This document shows positions 1 to 7,293 of a stretch of DNA of 64,000 nucleotides, piece by piece. Below the pieces are notes generated by a model. The model worked only from the letters and a program-made list of their open reading frames with translations, was not told where the DNA came from and ran no database searches. The position numbers were made by a program, and so were the translations under genes. This DNA comes from CAJMNU01 sp905214855 (GTDB taxonomy: Bacteria; Bacillota; Clostridia; Lachnospirales; Lachnospiraceae). Where the stretch lies: the NCBI GenBank assembly GCA_937890595.1, contig CALADM010000010.1, positions 62,001-126,000 on the forward strand, given 5' to 3'. Position 1 is the stretch's first letter; each line of letters starts with the position of its first letter.

Positions 1-6
1 TGCTCC

Positions 7-654
7 TTATTCTGAAAGCTCTAGCGCTGTCTTTAAAAAATGGATCAGTCTCTTTCGATACTCTCCCATGATACTATTTTCTTCTGCGGTATCATATTTC
101 ATATTGCCTTTATCTACAAAATACATCATGGTATCTCTGTTCAGAGAGATCGAATCCAAGGGCCATCCCAAATGACGTTTTGGAGAAGGCACATCCACCA
201 TATAGAAAGCACCTCTTGTTTCTTTGTTGTTTTCCATAAAAGATGAAATATGTCCATTCTGATTCACTGCAATCCCATCCAGATAATAAGCCAATACTTT
301 TCCGCCAAGAGAATGGATCAGTTGAGAATAGTACTGTATCATCTGCTCATCCTCTAGCCGTTCTCTTCCCTGTGGTGTCCTGATATGCAATCCGGGCTGT
401 CTAACATCCTCTAATGACAATCCCTCAAAATATAATCCCGAATCATTACATATAACACAATCAAAAAACTGACCATAAAATTTCGCCTTTAAAATAGCAT
501 TTTCTTCTGGATCTTTTCCCGTTTCCTGCGGTTCCTGACAAATTCCAAGATCTTTGAGCGTACAGAACTCCAGATCATATCCTGCCAGCAGTTCTTCAAA
601 CCTTTTAACTTTTGACGGATTGGTTGTGCCAATCAATACTTTTCTTTTACGCAC
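7..654 (-). CDS. Ham1/RdgB-like non-canonical purine NTP pyrophosphatase
   Basis: This 215-residue protein resembles the Ham1/RdgB family, which hydrolyses dITP and XTP to monophosphates and keeps deaminated purines out of DNA and RNA. Visible marks are GTTNPSK at residues 9-15 (the SGTNPGK-type phosphate loop), ENAxxKA at 51-57 and NDSG at 70-73, where the family has DDSGL. The C-terminal half is poorly conserved against classic RdgB, so a divergent branch of the family is possible and the exact substrate is inferred. The start overlaps the end of the upstream rsmH-like gene by 8 bases, which suggests translational coupling. It is the last gene seen of a minus-strand unit that begins near 3.0 kb. 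Confidence 0.75.
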   Translation of the reverse strand: MRKRKVLIGTTNPSKVKRFEELLAGYDLEFCTLKDLGICQEPQETGKDPEENAILKAKFYGQFFDCVICNDSGLYFEGLSLEDVRQPGLHIRTPQGRERLEDEQMIQYYSQLIHSLGGKVLAYYLDGIAVNQNGHISSFMENNKETRGAFYMVDVPSPKRHLGWPLDSISLNRDTMMYFVDKGNMKYDTAEENSIMGEYRKRLIHFLKTALELSE

Positions 655-1693
655 GGATTGCCCACCTCATTTTTGTAGATTTTGCTCTACTATTTTTCAC
701 ACATTCTTCTGCGGAAGGACGAATCACATCTTTTGCGATTTCTTGATAAAAACCAGCTTTTTCTCCTTCTTTAAAAGCCTTTTTTACCAGTCTGTCCTCT
801 CCAGAGTGAAATGTCAGGATCGCTACACGACCGCCCTTTGCCAATGCATTGGGAAGTTTCTCCAAAAATGCATACAACACTTCAAATTCACTGTTGACAT
901 CAATTCTAAGTGCCTGAAAGGTTCTTTGACAGGATTTTTTGACTGCTTCTTTCTGCTCATCCTCTGGAAGAAATGCTAATGTATGTTCAATGATCTCCTT
1001 TAACTGTGTTGTAGTTTCTACTGGCTTTCCATTCTTAATCGCCAAAACAACGGCACGGGAAATTTCCTCTGCATAAGGTTCATCTGCATTTTCCACCAAC
1101 ATACCACAAAGCTCTTCCTGAGAAATCGTTTTCAGGCGTTCTGCTGCCGTCATCCCTTTTTCCGGATTGAGACGAAGATCCAAAGGACCTTCAAACTTAT
1201 AGGAAAATCCCCTGTCCGGATTGTCAATCTGCATGGAAGAAACTCCAAGATCAGCCAGAATAAAATCAAATGGTCCTACTTCCTCTGCAATCTTATCCAG
1301 ATCAGCAAAATTCATCTGTCGTATCGTCAAGATCTCTGGACCATATCCCAATTTTTCCAAACGCTCTTTTGTCTTTGCTGATTCAATAGGATCGACATCC
1401 AGCGCATACAAATGTCCCTCTCCATTCAGACATTTTAACATCTCCCTGCTATGTCCTCCATATCCCAATGTGGCATCCAGTCCCTTCTGACCAGGCTTGA
1501 TCTGAAGAAAATCCAATATCTCCTTTACACAGATAGAAATGTGCATCCCAGCCGGCGTACCGCCCTTTTGGATGACTTTTTCTATGGTATCTTTATATTT
1601 CTCTGGCTGAAGCTCTTTGTATTTTTCTTTATAACTTCTTGGGTGTGTCCCTTTATAACGCACTCTTCGCTTATGTTCTGCCTGATTTTCCAT
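647..1693 (-). CDS. RsmH/MraW-type 16S rRNA cytosine methyltransferase
   Basis: SAM-dependent methyltransferase of the RsmH (MraW) family, which N4-methylates C1402 of 16S rRNA. The 348 residues include the SAM-binding DATLGYGGHS (73-82), LDVDP near 98-102, the DLGVSSMQ segment, and a C-terminal TFHSGEDRLVKKAF matching the family's end motif. It has an unusually long basic N-terminal tail of about 50 residues (many Lys/Tyr) before the usual start region. It is not in a division/cell-wall cluster, the normal home of rsmH, so it may be a second paralogue; hence no symbol. It overlaps the downstream pyrophosphatase gene by 8 bases and follows a serine hydrolase gene by about 40 bases. Confidence 0.85.
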   Translation of the reverse strand: MENQAEHKRRVRYKGTHPRSYKEKYKELQPEKYKDTIEKVIQKGGTPAGMHISICVKEILDFLQIKPGQKGLDATLGYGGHSREMLKCLNGEGHLYALDVDPIESAKTKERLEKLGYGPEILTIRQMNFADLDKIAEEVGPFDFILADLGVSSMQIDNPDRGFSYKFEGPLDLRLNPEKGMTAAERLKTISQEELCGMLVENADEPYAEEISRAVVLAIKNGKPVETTTQLKEIIEHTLAFLPEDEQKEAVKKSCQRTFQALRIDVNSEFEVLYAFLEKLPNALAKGGRVAILTFHSGEDRLVKKAFKEGEKAGFYQEIAKDVIRPSAEECVKNSRAKSTKMRWAIRA

Positions 1694-1733
1694 ATTTTTG
1701 CAATATCCCTTCTCTGTACTTTTTATTTATGAT

Positions 1734-2927
1734 CTAGTCTACCAAAGTACTGGTCACTATATTTTTTAACTTTCTTAACAGTGGTCCGGTTCCTGTATTT
1801 GTCATCTGGATCATTAAAAGAATACTCATATTTTGATCTGGATGATTGCTGAAATATGGTCCAAGCCATCCATCCCATCCATACTCTCCCTTTGTTCCCA
1901 TAAGAGCCGCCTGCCCCGGATATTCCAGTACACGCATTAGATTTCCATATGAATGCCCTTCCAGCCCAACCCACTGTTCAAATGCTTTTCGCTGCCCTTC
2001 GCAGCACAGACGTGAAGAAGTAAGATAGTCTACGGTATATGGACGTAAAATTTGTTTTTCTTCCCATCTGCCTTTCTGAAGAAGCATCTGAGTAAACCGT
2101 GCATAATCATCCAAAGTGGAAACCAATCCTGCACCTCCTGATTCAAAAGCAGGCGGTCTCTTCATAGAATTTGAGATTCCAAGATGATTTTCCAGATACA
2201 AAGACATGTCCCCTTTTTCTTCTCTTTGATATACTTTCACCAATCTATGCTGTTTTTCCTCTGGGACAAAAAATCCTGTATCTTTCATTCCCATAGGTTC
2301 AAAAAACCGTTCTCTAAGGTAGCTTCCAAAAGACTGACCTGACACCACCTCTACCAAAGCTCCAAGCACATCCGCAGAAGTTCCATAATGCCATGAAGTT
2401 CCCGGATCAAACTCTAATGGCACACATCCTAAACGATTGGCAAACTCTACTGTTCCAATTGGATATTCCCCGTCCATACGGTCAATCACTTCCTGGATCA
2501 ATCTGCTAGTTCCCTGCCCCGCAAGACTGCTTCCATCATAAACCAAGCCAGAGGTCATCGACAACAGATGAAGGATTCTCATTTCTTTCTGTACAGGAAC
2601 GATATTTCCATCTTTTTCCACAGTCTGACCACAAAATCCCAGAAGATAGGCTGATACTGGCTCTGAAAGATCTAATTTCCCTTCTTCTACCAAAGCCATC
2701 ACTGCCGCCGCAGTGATCGGTTTTGTCATGGAATATAATCGAAAAATATGATCTCTTTCCAATTTTACCAGATTCTCTCTATCTGCATATCCTTCCTGAA
2801 AACAACAAATTTCTTCTCCGTCCTTTTTTACGAGAAAGCTGCCACAGGAAACCTCTCCATTTTGTATTGCTTTCTTTAACACTTCTCTAAGCTGATTTTC
2901 CAGTTTTTCTCTCTGTTCCTCTCTCAT
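1734..2927 (-). CDS. beta-lactamase-fold serine hydrolase (class C / esterase-like)
   Basis: 397-residue protein of the beta-lactamase / D-Ala-D-Ala peptidase superfamily, the EstB/AmpC-like branch. The nucleophile motif SMTK is at residues 66-69, inside RLYSMTKPITAAAVM, and a Tyr motif lies in WHYGTS near 180. There is no signal peptide, so a cytoplasmic esterase or peptidase role is more likely than antibiotic resistance. The ATG has no good ribosome binding site directly before it: the closest strong purine run (AGGAGAGGAG) lies about 30 bases upstream, and an in-frame stop six codons upstream rules out a longer start. It is the first gene after the promoter at 3021-3049 and probably heads the transcript with the two downstream genes. 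Confidence 0.8.
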   Translation of the reverse strand: MREEQREKLENQLREVLKKAIQNGEVSCGSFLVKKDGEEICCFQEGYADRENLVKLERDHIFRLYSMTKPITAAAVMALVEEGKLDLSEPVSAYLLGFCGQTVEKDGNIVPVQKEMRILHLLSMTSGLVYDGSSLAGQGTSRLIQEVIDRMDGEYPIGTVEFANRLGCVPLEFDPGTSWHYGTSADVLGALVEVVSGQSFGSYLRERFFEPMGMKDTGFFVPEEKQHRLVKVYQREEKGDMSLYLENHLGISNSMKRPPAFESGGAGLVSTLDDYARFTQMLLQKGRWEEKQILRPYTVDYLTSSRLCCEGQRKAFEQWVGLEGHSYGNLMRVLEYPGQAALMGTKGEYGWDGWLGPYFSNHPDQNMSILLMIQMTNTGTGPLLRKLKNIVTSTLVD

Positions 2928-3020
2928 TTCGTTTTTTAGATTCTATTTTTAAGAATTTTCTCCTCTCCTAATTTTGATCACAGTTAACAGAATACACTGA
3001 ACACTATTGTTTCTTGTTTC

Positions 3021-3049
3021 ATTATAAAAAAACGAAATGACTTCGTCAA
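3021..3049 (-). promoter_or_regulatory. sigma-A promoter for the serine hydrolase operon
   Basis: On the minus strand the sequence reads TTGACG, 17 bases, TATAAT. This predicts a start near 3014 and an 85-90 base leader. The gene-free stretch 2928-3298 holds this promoter, a possible -10 for the opposite operon, and otherwise AT-rich sequence in which nothing else was recognised. Confidence 0.7.
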
Positions 3050-3164
3050 TCCAATAAACATCTTTCTATGTTTCATTTACGCCACAATATATCATTCTTT
3101 TTTATCCACATTATCATTCTTACTTTTATATAAAAAAAATATAGTGTTTATTTTAAATATATTT

Positions 3165-3170
3165 TATAAT
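3165..3170 (+). promoter_or_regulatory. possible -10 element for the zinc-ribbon operon
   Basis: TATAAT lies about 130 bases before the first gene of the plus-strand operon. No convincing -35 is seen 16-18 bases upstream, so the site is tentative. Confidence 0.35.
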
Positions 3171-3298
3171 ACATAAAAGAAGAGAATTAGAATGTCAGGC
3201 TACTATTGTATTTGAAAAAGAGGTAAAGCCTATAGAGTGAACAGATCAAAGAATCGTGTTAAGAGTGCAGAATGCATTTTTTGAGAATGGAGGGGTAT

Positions 3299-4093
3299 AT
3301 GGCAGTTTGTAAAAATTGCGGAGCAGAAATTGGAGAGAATGAGACAACATGCAAGTATTGTGGGGCAGTTCAGTATGAGGCTGCAAACAAGGAATATTGG
3401 GATCAGATGGAAAAAATCCAAGATGATCTGGAAAAATTGGAAGAAGTTCCGCAAAAAGAGTGGAAAAAAGAAGTTGGAATACAGGCAAAAAGGATAAGGA
3501 AGATTTTTATATCTGGTGCAGTAGTCATTTTGCTCTGTGTGAGCATTGGAACAGGATATTCTTATTTTAGCCAAAAGAAAGAAGATCAACTTCAAAAAGA
3601 ACAACTTCTTTGGCAGAAAGAAGCCTTTGCAAAGTTGGACGCATGGTTTGAAGAAGAAAATTATGATGCAATCGTGGATTTTCATATGCAGCTTTTAGAG
3701 GCGAACAGCCCATATCATCTCTGGAATTGGGAACATATGAATGTGATAGAGTGCTATGAAGATATTACCGTGTATCGGGAGACGGTAAATGAACTTACAG
3801 AAGAAAAAATACAAGAGACTGGAACACAGGATATCCAATATGCATTAGAAAATGTTTTGTATTTGACTTTTCGGATGCAAAGACGAGCAGAGGAAGAATT
3901 TTCGATGCCAGAAGAATGGGAAAAAGTTTTGGAATATAAGGAAGAAGTCAAAAAACAGACCTGTGAGATCTTTGGATGGGATGAAGCAGAGTTTGACCGT
4001 ATGAAAACAGAACTTTCTCCAGATGGATATATTGATTTTGACAAGTGTGAGGAGTATGCGAAGCAATGGCTAAAACAGAAAAAGAAGAATTAA
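3299..4093 (+). CDS. zinc-ribbon single-pass membrane protein of unknown function
   Basis: 264 residues from the chosen start. That ATG follows GGAGGGG with proper spacing; an upstream in-frame ATG at 3272 lacks a binding site. The N-terminus has two CxxC pairs (C4/C7 and C18/C21), a short zinc ribbon of the type found in many Clostridial membrane proteins. A charged, coiled-coil-prone stretch follows, then one membrane span (about 70-90), then an acidic helical domain of about 170 residues presumably outside the cell. No catalytic motif is visible. It is the first of three overlapping genes that share the plan soluble head, one span, helical exterior domain. Function is unknown; a zinc- or redox-sensing or scaffold role would be a guess. 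Confidence 0.75.
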   Translation: MAVCKNCGAEIGENETTCKYCGAVQYEAANKEYWDQMEKIQDDLEKLEEVPQKEWKKEVGIQAKRIRKIFISGAVVILLCVSIGTGYSYFSQKKEDQLQKEQLLWQKEAFAKLDAWFEEENYDAIVDFHMQLLEANSPYHLWNWEHMNVIECYEDITVYRETVNELTEEKIQETGTQDIQYALENVLYLTFRMQRRAEEEFSMPEEWEKVLEYKEEVKKQTCEIFGWDEAEFDRMKTELSPDGYIDFDKCEEYAKQWLKQKKKN

Positions 4094-4854
4094 AATGTAA
4101 ATATTGTGGTGCACTTTTGAAATTAGAAGATGAAGTATGCCCATATTGTAGAAAACCGACAGATCACGCAAAAGAACATAGAAAAAAAATGGGCTGGTTT
4201 CAAAAAGACTATGAAAAAACGAAACAGGATATTTATAAACAAAGTCATGTTTTTACAGGCAGTGCGGTGAAAGTAGCATTGATCTGCCTCTTGATCATGG
4301 TCAATCTGGTCTGTCTTGTTATGTGTGGAAATACATGGGAAATCGGTAGACAGATCAGAATGTGGCATGTGCGTATGAATATGGATGACTATACAACCAA
4401 AGCAAAGTCCTTGGAAGAAGAACGTAAATTCTGGGAATTTGCACATTTTTATGAGGCAAATAGTCTCTATAAGATCTCGGAATTTGATGAATATAGAAAA
4501 TTTCAGTATGTGGCAAATAATTATGGATATTTATATATGAATATTATGCGAGGGATCTGGACAGAAGACAAGGGAGAATACAATAATCGGGAATATTTAG
4601 CAGAAAATGTGAGTGAACAGTTAGGGTATGTGTATCGCACTCTTTATGAAGATGACAGAGAATGGGAGCCAGAACACTGGAAAGATCAACATGTGTCTGC
4701 CATGGAAACTGTGATAGAAAATATCCATCTTCTGCTAAAAACATATTGGAATATCAGCGAAGAGGATCTGAAACAATTTCCAGAACTTTCAAATGCCAGA
4801 AGACAGTTGATTTTGGAGGAGGGATTAGAGCGTGAAAGACAACATGCAGAATAA
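4066..4854 (+). CDS. second zinc-ribbon single-pass membrane protein, unknown function
   Basis: 262 residues. The N-terminal ribbon has CxxC pairs at C11/C14 and C25/C28, then a basic linker, a hydrophobic span at about 66-88 and an exterior helical region rich in Tyr, Glu and Trp. The start lies 28 bases inside the preceding gene, so the two are probably translationally coupled. Architecture repeats that of its neighbour, though overall sequence similarity is low by eye; they may be ancient paralogues. No enzyme motif is recognised. Confidence 0.75.
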   Translation: MAKTEKEELKCKYCGALLKLEDEVCPYCRKPTDHAKEHRKKMGWFQKDYEKTKQDIYKQSHVFTGSAVKVALICLLIMVNLVCLVMCGNTWEIGRQIRMWHVRMNMDDYTTKAKSLEEERKFWEFAHFYEANSLYKISEFDEYRKFQYVANNYGYLYMNIMRGIWTEDKGEYNNREYLAENVSEQLGYVYRTLYEDDREWEPEHWKDQHVSAMETVIENIHLLLKTYWNISEEDLKQFPELSNARRQLILEEGLERERQHAE

Positions 4855-5362
4855 GCAAGATAAAACGAAAGGAAAACAAGAGCAGATAAAGCAGACAAAA
4901 GAAAAAAGAGAACTTTTTGCCACGATTTTAAACGGGGTGATTCTTGTCTTGATCGTTGCCGTTTTATTACAAACTGTAGTATTAGTCCGTTTGCTATGGC
5001 GAGAAGTGCGTGGATATACATACAAAGAAAGTACCTTTCTTTATGATGTGGAATATGGGCAATATGACCGGATGTTAGAGAAAATGTATACGAATGAATC
5101 ATTTGGAGTAAAACCGACAAAAACAATGGAAGAATGCTATGCAGTGGCACGGTATTTTGAGGCAGCTTCTTATGAAATTGCATGCAGACAAGACGGACAG
5201 ATAGAACGAGCAGACCAGTATCTGAAAATCATGGAAGAACAGGAAGAAAAAATGGGCGATTTTTCCTATGTGATAGAAGATATCCACAAAAAATTGAAAA
5301 AGGAAAAGAGATTGGATAGAGGGGAATTTCCCTTCTGTCCAATCTTTTTGTATGGCAGTTAA
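4832..5362 (+). CDS. single-pass membrane protein, third gene of the zinc-ribbon operon
   Basis: 176 residues from a GTG start that follows GGAGGAGGG by 8 bases; an ATG four codons later is the alternative. It overlaps the upstream gene by 23 bases. There is a very basic cytoplasmic N-terminus of about 28 residues, a span at about 31-55, and an exterior helical domain. It lacks the zinc ribbon of the other two. The last 17 or so codons lie within a terminator hairpin, so the C-terminal tail (from about RLDRGEF) is constrained by RNA structure and may not matter to the protein. Function unknown. Confidence 0.7.
   Translation: MKDNMQNKQDKTKGKQEQIKQTKEKRELFATILNGVILVLIVAVLLQTVVLVRLLWREVRGYTYKESTFLYDVEYGQYDRMLEKMYTNESFGVKPTKTMEECYAVARYFEAASYEIACRQDGQIERADQYLKIMEEQEEKMGDFSYVIEDIHKKLKKEKRLDRGEFPFCPIFLYGS
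5309..5350. terminator. bidirectional rho-independent terminator overlapping a coding end
   Basis: AGATTGGA pairs with TCCAATCT, and the inner GGGGAA/TTTCCC segments extend the hairpin. TTTTT follows on the plus strand, and a T-rich run follows on the minus strand. It separates the convergent genes ending at 5362 and 5391, and sits inside the last codons of the plus-strand gene. Confidence 0.75.
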
Positions 5363-5390
5363 AATCAACCATTTTGATTCCTTGAAGTTA

Positions 5391-6434
5391 TCATTGGATT
5401 TTTGCTTTTTCGGAAAAAGCAACAGTAACAAGTGTATCATAAGGCACACGATCTGATAATTCTCCGGCTTCTTCCAAAATATTTTGCAGAAGAAGGAAAC
5501 TGCTTTCTTCAAAAACAGTATCTGTTTTCCAAGTATCTTGTTTTTGATAACGCTCAATGATCGCAGTGATCGTATCTAAATCTGTTTCTTTAAACTGTGG
5601 CTGAATGCTCTTGGCAATCTCCTCAGCAGAGTGCGTGTTGACATATTCCAGACCTTTTTGTATGGCATTGGTGAATGATTGGATAATGTTTGGATGTTCT
5701 TCGATATAACTTTTTTTCGCAGAATATGCTGTGTATGGTACATATCCAGAGTCTACACCAAGGGAAGCAACAACATATCCATTGCCTTCCCGTTCTAATG
5801 CAGTAGCATGAGGTTCGAATTCTACAGTATAGTCAGCGTCACTATTGGTAAAGGCAGCCGCTGTTAATCCAAAATCAATGCTTTGATCAATAGTAAGGTC
5901 AGATTGAGGGGTGATACCATTGGCATTTAAGATATATTCAAAAACCATTTCCGGCATTCCACCTTCCCGCCCTCCAAGAACTTTTTTACCGATTAATTTA
6001 TTCCATGAAAAATCTGGATCAGGTTCTCTTGCTACAAGGAAGTTTCCGGCACGCTGTGTAAGTTGGGCAAAATTGACCGCATAATCTGTAGCTCCATTCA
6101 AATAAGTATAGATGCTCGCTTCTGATCCCATGAAACCAATATCAGCCTCCCCTGAGATAAGTGCAGTCATAGTTTTGTCAGCACCAAAACCTGTGACAAG
6201 TGTAACATCAAGACCCTCTTCTTCAAAATACCCCAATTCCAATGCAGCATATTGAGGGGCATAAAAAATAGAGTGAGCCACCTCATTTAAGGTGATAGAA
6301 GTTAATGCAGAATCTGTCTTTGAGGTATGTTTCTGGCATCCTGTTAAAAGAGAAAGAGATAAGAGAGCAAAGATCGCTAACAAGCATCGTATATATTTAA
6401 TATGTTCCCCTTTTCTCCAATTTTTTTGTTTCAT
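5391..6434 (-). CDS. NMT1/ThiY/SsuA-like ABC transporter substrate-binding lipoprotein
   Basis: 347-residue lipoprotein. A basic N-terminus and hydrophobic stretch end in the lipobox LLTGC (Cys33). The mature part is the NMT1/SsuA/TauA fold: FYAPQYAALELGYFEEEGL, then TALISGEADIGFMGSEASI, then GKKVLGGREGGMPE. Family members deliver thiamine precursors, alkanesulfonates, taurine or nitrate to an ABC importer. No permease or ATPase lies beside it; the only family-matched ATPase in the window is at 28613, over 20 kb away, and no matching permease is present. No TPP riboswitch is seen upstream, so the substrate is open. Confidence 0.85.
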   Translation of the reverse strand: MKQKNWRKGEHIKYIRCLLAIFALLSLSLLTGCQKHTSKTDSALTSITLNEVAHSIFYAPQYAALELGYFEEEGLDVTLVTGFGADKTMTALISGEADIGFMGSEASIYTYLNGATDYAVNFAQLTQRAGNFLVAREPDPDFSWNKLIGKKVLGGREGGMPEMVFEYILNANGITPQSDLTIDQSIDFGLTAAAFTNSDADYTVEFEPHATALEREGNGYVVASLGVDSGYVPYTAYSAKKSYIEEHPNIIQSFTNAIQKGLEYVNTHSAEEIAKSIQPQFKETDLDTITAIIERYQKQDTWKTDTVFEESSFLLLQNILEEAGELSDRVPYDTLVTVAFSEKAKIQ

Positions 6435-6533
6435 ACACCTTTTTATCCTTTCTTTTTCATTCCAATTTTATTTTATGAAAAAAAGAAGAAAATGTGCATG
6501 GTCAATATATTACACTCCATTTCAAACAACAAT

Positions 6534-6562
6534 TTGACTTCTCCTTTACTCTCCAGTATAAT
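6534..6562 (+). promoter_or_regulatory. strong sigma-A promoter for the GNAT gene and its leader
   Basis: TTGACT, 17 bases, TATAAT. The predicted start near 6569 leaves a leader of about 130 bases before the ATG at 6698, which holds the structured RNA described next. Confidence 0.75.
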
Positions 6563-6577
6563 AAATAAAAATACTTG

Positions 6578-6683
6578 TTGGCACGCTATCACCGGATAGA
6601 GTGTGCTTTAAGACATTCCAAAGGTAACCGTAGGTACGGCACATAATGTGCTATAAGGTCATCTTTAGAATGTTTTTCTTTTT
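6578..6683 (+). ncRNA. structured 5' leader with three-way junction and U-tract; candidate cis-regulatory RNA
   Basis: First hairpin: CTATC (6586-6590) pairs with GATAG (6595-6599) around ACCG, extended by GCAC with GTGC. Second structure: 6613-6623 pairs with 6663-6673 (10 of 11 pairs), enclosing CCGT/ACGG (6628-6631 with 6636-6639) and CACA/TGTG (6640-6643 with 6647-6650). This gives a closed three-way junction with two short arms. The closing stem runs straight into TTTTTCTTTTT, as in a terminator, and the ribosome binding site GAGGAGG follows. Layout is that of a riboswitch or attenuator. It matches no riboswitch consensus I could recall (purine, preQ1, SAM, TPP, guanidine, THF and others). 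Ligand and function unknown. Confidence 0.5.
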
Positions 6684-6697
6684 GAGGAGGTTTCTAT

Positions 6698-7120
6698 ATG
6701 TGTTATTTTAAAACGTATTGTACATTGCCTGAGGATGCAAAGTTGATCCGTGAACTGGTATTTATGAAAGAACAAGGATTTACAGAAGAATTTGATGATA
6801 CAGACACCATTGCAAAACATATTGTCTTTTACAATGACAAAGATCAGTCAATGGCAACCTGCCGATATTTTCCAGATAAAGAAAATCCTATATATTTTAT
6901 TGGTCGAATTGCTGTTTTAAAAGAATTCCGTAAAAAAAACTATGGAGAAATGATGTTGCAGGAAGCAGAACGGCAAATCAAAGAAAATAATGCCTCTGAA
7001 ATCCGTTTAGCTGCACAAGTAAGAGCGAAAGGATTTTATGAAAAATCAGGTTTTTCTGTTATGGGAAACGAATTTTTTGAAGAAGACTGTCCTCACATCT
7101 GGATGTACAAAAAAATATAA
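6698..7120 (+). CDS. GNAT family N-acetyltransferase
   Basis: 140 residues of the GCN5-related acetyltransferase fold. The core GRIAVLKEFRKKNYGEMML supplies the acetyl-CoA pyrophosphate loop, though the usual Q/R-x-x-G-x-G/A is degenerate (RKKNYG). AKGFYEKSGFSVMGNEF is the typical late-domain Tyr segment. Acceptor substrate unknown. The ATG follows GAGGAGG by 7 bases. Expression appears to pass through the structured leader at 6578-6683, which suggests control by a small molecule or a transcription pause. Confidence 0.85.
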   Translation: MCYFKTYCTLPEDAKLIRELVFMKEQGFTEEFDDTDTIAKHIVFYNDKDQSMATCRYFPDKENPIYFIGRIAVLKEFRKKNYGEMMLQEAERQIKENNASEIRLAAQVRAKGFYEKSGFSVMGNEFFEEDCPHIWMYKKI

Positions 7121-7148
7121 ATGTAAGACAAAAAGACACATTTTTAAA

Positions 7149-7198
7149 CAGATAACCCTAGAAAAGAATATCAAAATATTCTATCCTAGGGTTATCTG
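7149..7198. terminator. long hairpin terminator after the GNAT gene
   Basis: CAGATAACCCTAG and CTAGGGTTATCTG form a perfect 13-bp stem, with inner AGAATAT/ATATTCT pairing. No long U-run follows on the plus strand (CTTTGC), so it may act as a barrier or a weak terminator for the gene ending at 7120. Confidence 0.6.
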
Positions 7199-7228
7199 CT
7201 TTGCATATTCTATTTCTATTATTTCTGA

Positions 7229-7265
7229 CTACTCCCACGGGCAAGCCTGTAGGTTTTCGCCATGA
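7229..7265. repeat. solitary stem-loop resembling an IS200/IS605-type end
   Basis: The sequence around CCCACGGGC-AA-GCCTGTAGG forms a 9-position stem (one mismatch, one G-U) and is followed by GGTTTTCGCCATGA. A related arrangement occurs on the minus strand at 57889-57932. Short intergenic stem-loops of this kind are common as relict ends of IS200/IS605-like elements. No transposase gene remains here. Confidence 0.35.
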
Positions 7266-7293
7266 TTTTATAACACTTACATTATGCTATGAT

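Noticed and set aside
6435..6533. TPP riboswitch before the NMT1-like lipoprotein gene
   Set aside because: The CUGAGA and related conserved blocks are absent from the short AT-rich upstream region.
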